From: Acidimicrobiales bacterium
GTDB lineage: Bacteria > Actinomycetota > Acidimicrobiia > Acidimicrobiales > RAAP-2
Assembly (NCBI GenBank): GCA_025449805.1
Contig: JANWIR010000030.1
Span: 1-34,610, forward strand
Direction of reading: 5' to 3'
DNA: 34,610 nt
Shown: positions 30,574-34,610 of the stretch, piece by piece
Layout of the letters: the number at the start of each line of letters is the position of its first letter
How positions within the stretch are numbered: the stretch's first letter is position 1
Notes under the pieces: model-generated
Databases searched by the model: none
Told to the model about the DNA's origin: nothing
The model's input: the letters and a program-made list of their open reading frames with translations, nothing else
Made by a program: the position numbers and the translations under genes

Positions 30574-32571
30574 AGTCGGCGGCTGCCAGCTCGGCGTCGG
30601 TGTCGACGCCGCCGGAGCGACCGCGACGGGCTCGCTCGGCACTTTGGGTGACGCGGACTTCGTGACGCCCGACAGAGAACTAACCGTTTTGGTGCCGGCC
30701 GGGTGCACTGGTTCTCCGTGCGCCTCGTCGATGAGACGCGCGGCGAGTTCGCCGTCGATGGTCTCGTGCTCGAGCAGAGCGCGCGTCAGCGCCTCGAGTC
30801 CCCGACGGTGCAGCGTGAGCACCTCAATGGCACGGGACTCTTGTTCGCGCAAGATCCGCTCCACCTCGTCGTCGATGATCTTGGAGGTTGAGTCGGAGTA
30901 GTCACGGGTGTGCATGAGATCCTCACCCAAGAAGACCTGGTTGTTCGAGCCCCAGGCCATCGGGCCAATCTCCTTGCTCATACCCCACTCGCGCACCATG
31001 CGACGCGCGAGGTCGGTGTTGCGCTGAAGGTCGTCGGCGGCGCCGGTCGAGAGGTCGCCGTAGACGAGCAGCTCGGCGACGCGTCCACCCATGCGCATAC
31101 ACAGTGAGTCCTCGAGGTGCTGGCGGCTCATGATGTGGCGGTCCTCTTCGGGCAGCGTCATCGTGACCCCGAGCGCCATGCCGCGGGGGATAATCGTGAT
31201 CTTGTGGAGGGGGTCGGACTTTTCGAGCACGTAGGCCAGCAACGCGTGACCACTTTCGTGGAAGGCAATGCGCTCGCGCTCGTCGTCTTGGAGGACCATC
31301 GTGTCGCGCTCTTGACCCATGATCACGCGGTCGCGCGCGCTCTCGAAGTCCTCCATCGACACGGTCGTGGAGTGGCGACGTACCGCGTGCAACGCCGCCT
31401 CGTTGACCAGGTTCGCCAGGTCCGCTCCGCTCATGCCGGGCGTACCACGCGCCACCATCGACAGGTCGACGCTCGCGTCGAGCGGTTTAGCCTTGGCGTG
31501 CACCTGCAAGATCGGTAGGCGCTCTTCGAGGTCCGGCAGGGGTACGACGATCTGGCGGTCGAAGCGGCCCGGACGCAGCAACGCCGGGTCCAGCACGTCG
31601 GGGCGGTTGGTCGCGGCCATGACCACGACGCCTTCGGTCGGGTCGAAGCCGTCCATCTCGCTGAGCATCTGATTCAACGTCTGCTCGCGCTCGTCGTGGC
31701 CACCGCCGAGTCCGGCACCGCGCTTGCGGCCAATGGAGTCGATCTCGTCGATGAAGACGATCGCCGGCGCCTGCTTGCGGGCCGTCGCGAAGAGGTCGCG
31801 CACGCGGCTCGCGCCGACGCCAACGAACATCTCCATGAAGTCCGAGCCGGACACCGAGAAGAAGGGAACGCCCGCTTCACCGGCCACGGCGCGCGCCAGC
31901 ATGGTCTTACCGGTGCCGGGCGGGCCAACGAGCAAGATGCCCTTAGGAATCGTCGCACCAATGGCCTGGTAGCGCAGAGGATTCTTCAAGAACTCGACGA
32001 CCTCGCTGATCTCTTGCTTGACGCCGAAGTAGCCCGCCACGTCGGCGAAGGTGGTCTTCGGGCGATCCTCGCTGAACTGCTTGGCCTTAGAGCGCCCGAC
32101 CGACATCATGCCGTTCATTTGGCCGCGCGCCTGGCGACTCGCGAACATCATGAAGCCGCCAAAGATCGCGATCCAAATCACGTAGGGCAACAGTGTGGAG
32201 GCGAGGTTGGATCCGCCGGCGAAGGTGACCGTGGCGTTGCCGCTTTGGAGCGTCGAGATCTCGGTGGTGAGCGCCGGGGACGGACCATTCGAGGTGTAGT
32301 TCGTCCCGTTGAGGAGTTGGCCCGAGACGGCGCCCGTTGAGGTGTTGATCGCCGCGGTCAAGACCTGGTGGGACTCGGCGTCTTTGATCAGGGTCGAGTA
32401 GGAGATCGTCTTGACGTTCTTGGACGAGAACAGCGACGGGATGACCAAAATGCCCAACACGAAGGCGATGATCGCGATGGTGAGGACGCGACGGCGCGTC
32501 TCGGGGGCGAGAGGGCCGTTTCCGGGCATGAATTTGCGAAAGCCGCTGGGCTCGTTGGGGTTAGTACTCAC
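30559..32571 (-). CDS. ftsH: ATP-dependent zinc metalloprotease FtsH
   Basis: [95 protein letters not shown] zinc motif, two N-terminal TMs. GTG start at 32571. Confidence 0.99.
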   Translation of the reverse strand: MSTNPNEPSGFRKFMPGNGPLAPETRRRVLTIAIIAFVLGILVIPSLFSSKNVKTISYSTLIKDAESHQVLTAAINTSTGAVSGQLLNGTNYTSNGPSPALTTEISTLQSGNATVTFAGGSNLASTLLPYVIWIAIFGGFMMFASRQARGQMNGMMSVGRSKAKQFSEDRPKTTFADVAGYFGVKQEISEVVEFLKNPLRYQAIGATIPKGILLVGPPGTGKTMLARAVAGEAGVPFFSVSGSDFMEMFVGVGASRVRDLFATARKQAPAIVFIDEIDSIGRKRGAGLGGGHDEREQTLNQMLSEMDGFDPTEGVVVMAATNRPDVLDPALLRPGRFDRQIVVPLPDLEERLPILQVHAKAKPLDASVDLSMVARGTPGMSGADLANLVNEAALHAVRRHSTTVSMEDFESARDRVIMGQERDTMVLQDDERERIAFHESGHALLAYVLEKSDPLHKITIIPRGMALGVTMTLPEEDRHIMSRQHLEDSLCMRMGGRVAELLVYGDLSTGAADDLQRNTDLARRMVREWGMSKEIGPMAWGSNNQVFLGEDLMHTRDYSDSTSKIIDDEVERILREQESRAIEVLTLHRRGLEALTRALLEHETIDGELAARLIDEAHGEPVHPAGTKTVSSLSGVTKSASPKVPSEPVAVAPAASTPTPSWQPPTLPAV

Positions 32572-32577
32572 CTCACC

Positions 32578-32583
32578 AATCTA
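32578..32583 (-). promoter_or_regulatory. TAGATT -10 box, 6 nt before the GTG of ftsH
   Basis: Minus strand: TAGATT-ggtgag-GTG AGT ACT AAC. Confidence 0.45.
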
Positions 32584-32619
32584 GGGGTCGTCGAACCGGC
32601 TGGTACCCCGCCTGTGCAA

Positions 32620-32631
32620 AACTCGCGAGTT
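32620..32631. promoter_or_regulatory. 12-bp perfect palindrome AACTCGCGAGTT in the ftsH/CPBP divergent promoter region
   Basis: Ends 2 nt before a TAGCGT box at 32634-32639. Confidence 0.5.
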
Positions 32632-32633
32632 GT

Positions 32634-32639
32634 TAGCGT
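32634..32639 (+). promoter_or_regulatory. TAGCGT -10 box, 8 nt before the GTG of the CPBP gene
   Basis: TAGCGT-acgtcgtt-GTG. Confidence 0.45.
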
Positions 32640-32647
32640 ACGTCGTT

Positions 32648-33397
32648 GTGAGTAGCGAGCCGGAAAACCTGCGGACACGGCCTCGACTGATCGCAATTCT
32701 GCTCGCCAGTTTTATTGGATTCTTAGCGGGCCAACTCATCGCGTCGCTGCTCGAGAGCCTCGGCGCGATGCTCGCGCACTTTCCGGGCGGCGTGAGCGCA
32801 CTCGTCGCGCTGCCGGTACCGCCCTGGTGGGCGAACGTCTTGGGTCTCGTGGGACTGTGGATCGGCTTTGGGGGCGCGATTGCCTTCGCCTACGGACCCG
32901 GCGGACTGCGGCCCTTCGCGAACCAGTGGCGTCTTCGCCCGTCCGACGCGGGGTACCTCGTGCTCGGGCCCCTCCTCCAAGTCGCGGTCGACCTGGCCTA
33001 CCGACCCTTTCATCTGCGACACCTCGACCAACCGGTTAAGCACCTCTTTAACGCGTCGCGTGGCGTGACGTTCGTGGTCCTGGCCGTGCTGACCACCGTG
33101 GTGGCACCCTTCGTGGAGGAGTGGTTCTTTCGCGGCGTCATCTACCGAGCTCTCGCCGAGGGTCTCGAGGTGCGCTCGTCGCGCGTTGCCCACGGCGTCG
33201 GCGTCGTCGGCAGCGCCGCGCTCTTCGCCGGCGCGCACGGCGAGCCGGCGCAGTTCGCCGGTCTCTTCGTGCTCGGGGTCGTGCTCGCGACCTTGGTGTG
33301 GCGCACCCGACGTTTGACGCCGAGCGTCTTGACGCACGTGTCGTTTAACGCTGCGGCACTGGTCGCGGTCGTCGCCCAACGAGTGGGGCACGGGTGA
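32648..33397 (+). CDS. CPBP family intramembrane glutamic endopeptidase (CAAX protease/Abi-like)
   Basis: Polytopic; APFVEEWFFRGVIYRAL (EExxxR), FAGAHGEPAQFAGLFVLGVVLATLVWRTRRLTPSVLTHVSFNA. Confidence 0.93.
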   Translation: MSSEPENLRTRPRLIAILLASFIGFLAGQLIASLLESLGAMLAHFPGGVSALVALPVPPWWANVLGLVGLWIGFGGAIAFAYGPGGLRPFANQWRLRPSDAGYLVLGPLLQVAVDLAYRPFHLRHLDQPVKHLFNASRGVTFVVLAVLTTVVAPFVEEWFFRGVIYRALAEGLEVRSSRVAHGVGVVGSAALFAGAHGEPAQFAGLFVLGVVLATLVWRTRRLTPSVLTHVSFNAAALVAVVAQRVGHG

Positions 33398-34610
33398 ACT
33401 GGCGCCGACGTCTCTCGAGTGAGGGTCTCCTCGACGTGCTCTTACTGAGCGCGATCGCCTACGTGGTCCTCTGGTCGCTGCACCCGAGTCTGGTCTTTTC
33501 CTCGACTCTGCTGACCGGTGGCGACACCGGCTCGCACGTGGCGTTGGCGCACTACCTCTTCACGCAGCACACGGTGTTGAACTGGACACCGTGGTACCCG
33601 GGTTGGTTCGCCGGCATGCCCGCCTACACCTACTACTTCGTCTTACCGGACCTGTTGGCCGCGTGGGCGAGTCACCTGATTGGTTTTGCCGTGGCCTTTA
33701 AGCTCACGACGATTCTCGGCTCGCTGTTGATGCCCGTGACGGCCTACGCCCTCGGACGACTCTTTCGCGCGCCCCGTCCGGTGCCCCTGGCGCTGGCCTT
33801 TTCGACCCTGCCGTTCTTGTTCGACGCCTCGTTCACGATTGACGGGGGCAACCTCTTTTCGTCAATGGCGGGGGAGTACGCGTTCTCGTTGTCGCTCACC
33901 TTGTCGATGCTCACGATTGGTCTCTTCGCGCGCGGGCTGCGCACCAGTCGCGGCTACTGGAAGGCGGCGCTGGCACTTAGTGCCACGTTGGCCGCGCACG
34001 TTCTGCCCTGGTTTTTCGCGATCGTCGCCGTCGTGGTGATGGTGGCCTTTGAACTCGCCCAGCGCCGGGGCCTCGGCGATCCGCGTACCGACGACGTGGT
34101 CCGGGGGGACTACGCGCGCCCCCTGCGCTTCGCCCTCGGCGCGGGACTGCTGTCGGGCGCGCTGTCGGCGTGGTGGCTGTTGCCCTTCGTCAGCGAACAG
34201 TCCTTGACGAACTCGATGGGGTACGTCAACGACAACGTCTCTTCGCTGCACGCGGTCTTTACGGTGCTCGGCTGGTTCAACACTGCGGGTGGGGCGGCCG
34301 GGGACCGCTGGGTGATCGCGCTCGCCGCCCTCGCCGCGTTCGCGGCCTTCGTCGTGCGTGATCGCCTCGGCATGGTGCTCGCGACGTTGGCCTCGTTCTC
34401 ACTTCTCGCCTTCGTGCTTGATCCCCAGAGCGTCATCTGGAATGAACGACTCGTGCCGTTTTGGTTCCTCACCATCCACCTGCTCGCGGGCTGGCTGGTG
34501 GGCTACCTCGCCTGGCGCGTCGTGCAACGTCGTCCTTCGCGCCGGACTGTCGCGAGTGACGTGGCGACGGGGGACGTCACGGCGAGTGACGAGGCCGAGC
34601 ACGCGACGCC
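33394..34610 (+). CDS. large polytopic membrane protein (GT-C/6-pyruvoyl-tetrahydropterin-synthase-related membrane domain type), 3' truncated
   Basis: Open frame from GTG 33394 (GTGA overlap with CPBP stop) to the window end: VNWRRRLSSEGLLDVLLLSAIAYVVLWSLHPSL...LLTGGDTGSHVALAHYLF...WTPWYPGWFAGMPAYTYYFVLPDLLAAW... Absent from the ORF track because no stop is reached. Confidence 0.8.
   Translation, partial: MNWRRRLSSEGLLDVLLLSAIAYVVLWSLHPSLVFSSTLLTGGDTGSHVALAHYLFTQHTVLNWTPWYPGWFAGMPAYTYYFVLPDLLAAWASHLIGFAVAFKLTTILGSLLMPVTAYALGRLFRAPRPVPLALAFSTLPFLFDASFTIDGGNLFSSMAGEYAFSLSLTLSMLTIGLFARGLRTSRGYWKAALALSATLAAHVLPWFFAIVAVVVMVAFELAQRRGLGDPRTDDVVRGDYARPLRFALGAGLLSGALSAWWLLPFVSEQSLTNSMGYVNDNVSSLHAVFTVLGWFNTAGGAAGDRWVIALAALAAFAAFVVRDRLGMVLATLASFSLLAFVLDPQSVIWNERLVPFWFLTIHLLAGWLVGYLAWRVVQRRPSRRTVASDVATGDVTASDEAEHAT

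Noticed and set aside
32648-33397. CPBP protease considered as a phage-abortive-infection (Abi) or bacteriocin-immunity component
   Set aside because: The family name is shared, but there is no defence or bacteriocin gene nearby; the neighbours are ftsH and a membrane GT-like gene.

Overview
The window is about 34.6 kb of dense, high-GC chromosome from an actinobacterium. The gene content and frequent GTG starts fit Acidimicrobiia-like taxa, but the taxonomy is inference. Bases 1-10,050 hold a conserved actinobacterial core block: rplY (5' truncated) - pth - mfd - SurA-like secreted protein - mazG - eno - FtsB/DivIC-like - DUF501 - ppx/gppA. Next come a GNAT acetyltransferase, a GT2 and an NlpC/P60 peptidoglycan hydrolase, a tRNA with anticodon UAA, a Thr-rich membrane-anchored protein, a sugar nucleotidyltransferase, and the F420 genes cofE/cofD. 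From about 16.5 to 30.6 kb there is a cell-surface glycan region: a beta-lactamase-fold protein, three GT4-type glycosyltransferases, a secreted GH3, a polytopic GT-C-like protein, an RMD-like reductase, a 1079-aa GT2-membrane fusion and a DUF5719-like secreted protein. The window ends with ftsH, a CPBP protease, and a large polytopic membrane protein that runs off the right edge and is missing from the supplied ORF track. I see no CRISPR array, IS element, prophage, toxin-antitoxin or recognisable defence system, and no clear new multi-gene system. The observations most worth checking are: (1) a UAA-anticodon tRNA with a leucine-type D-arm and A73 but only a 5-nt variable loop; (2) recurring TANNNT boxes 6-8 nt before RTG start codons, which suggests leaderless transcription; (3) palindromes and hairpins at divergent promoters and convergent gene ends; (4) unusual domain fusions in the glycan region.
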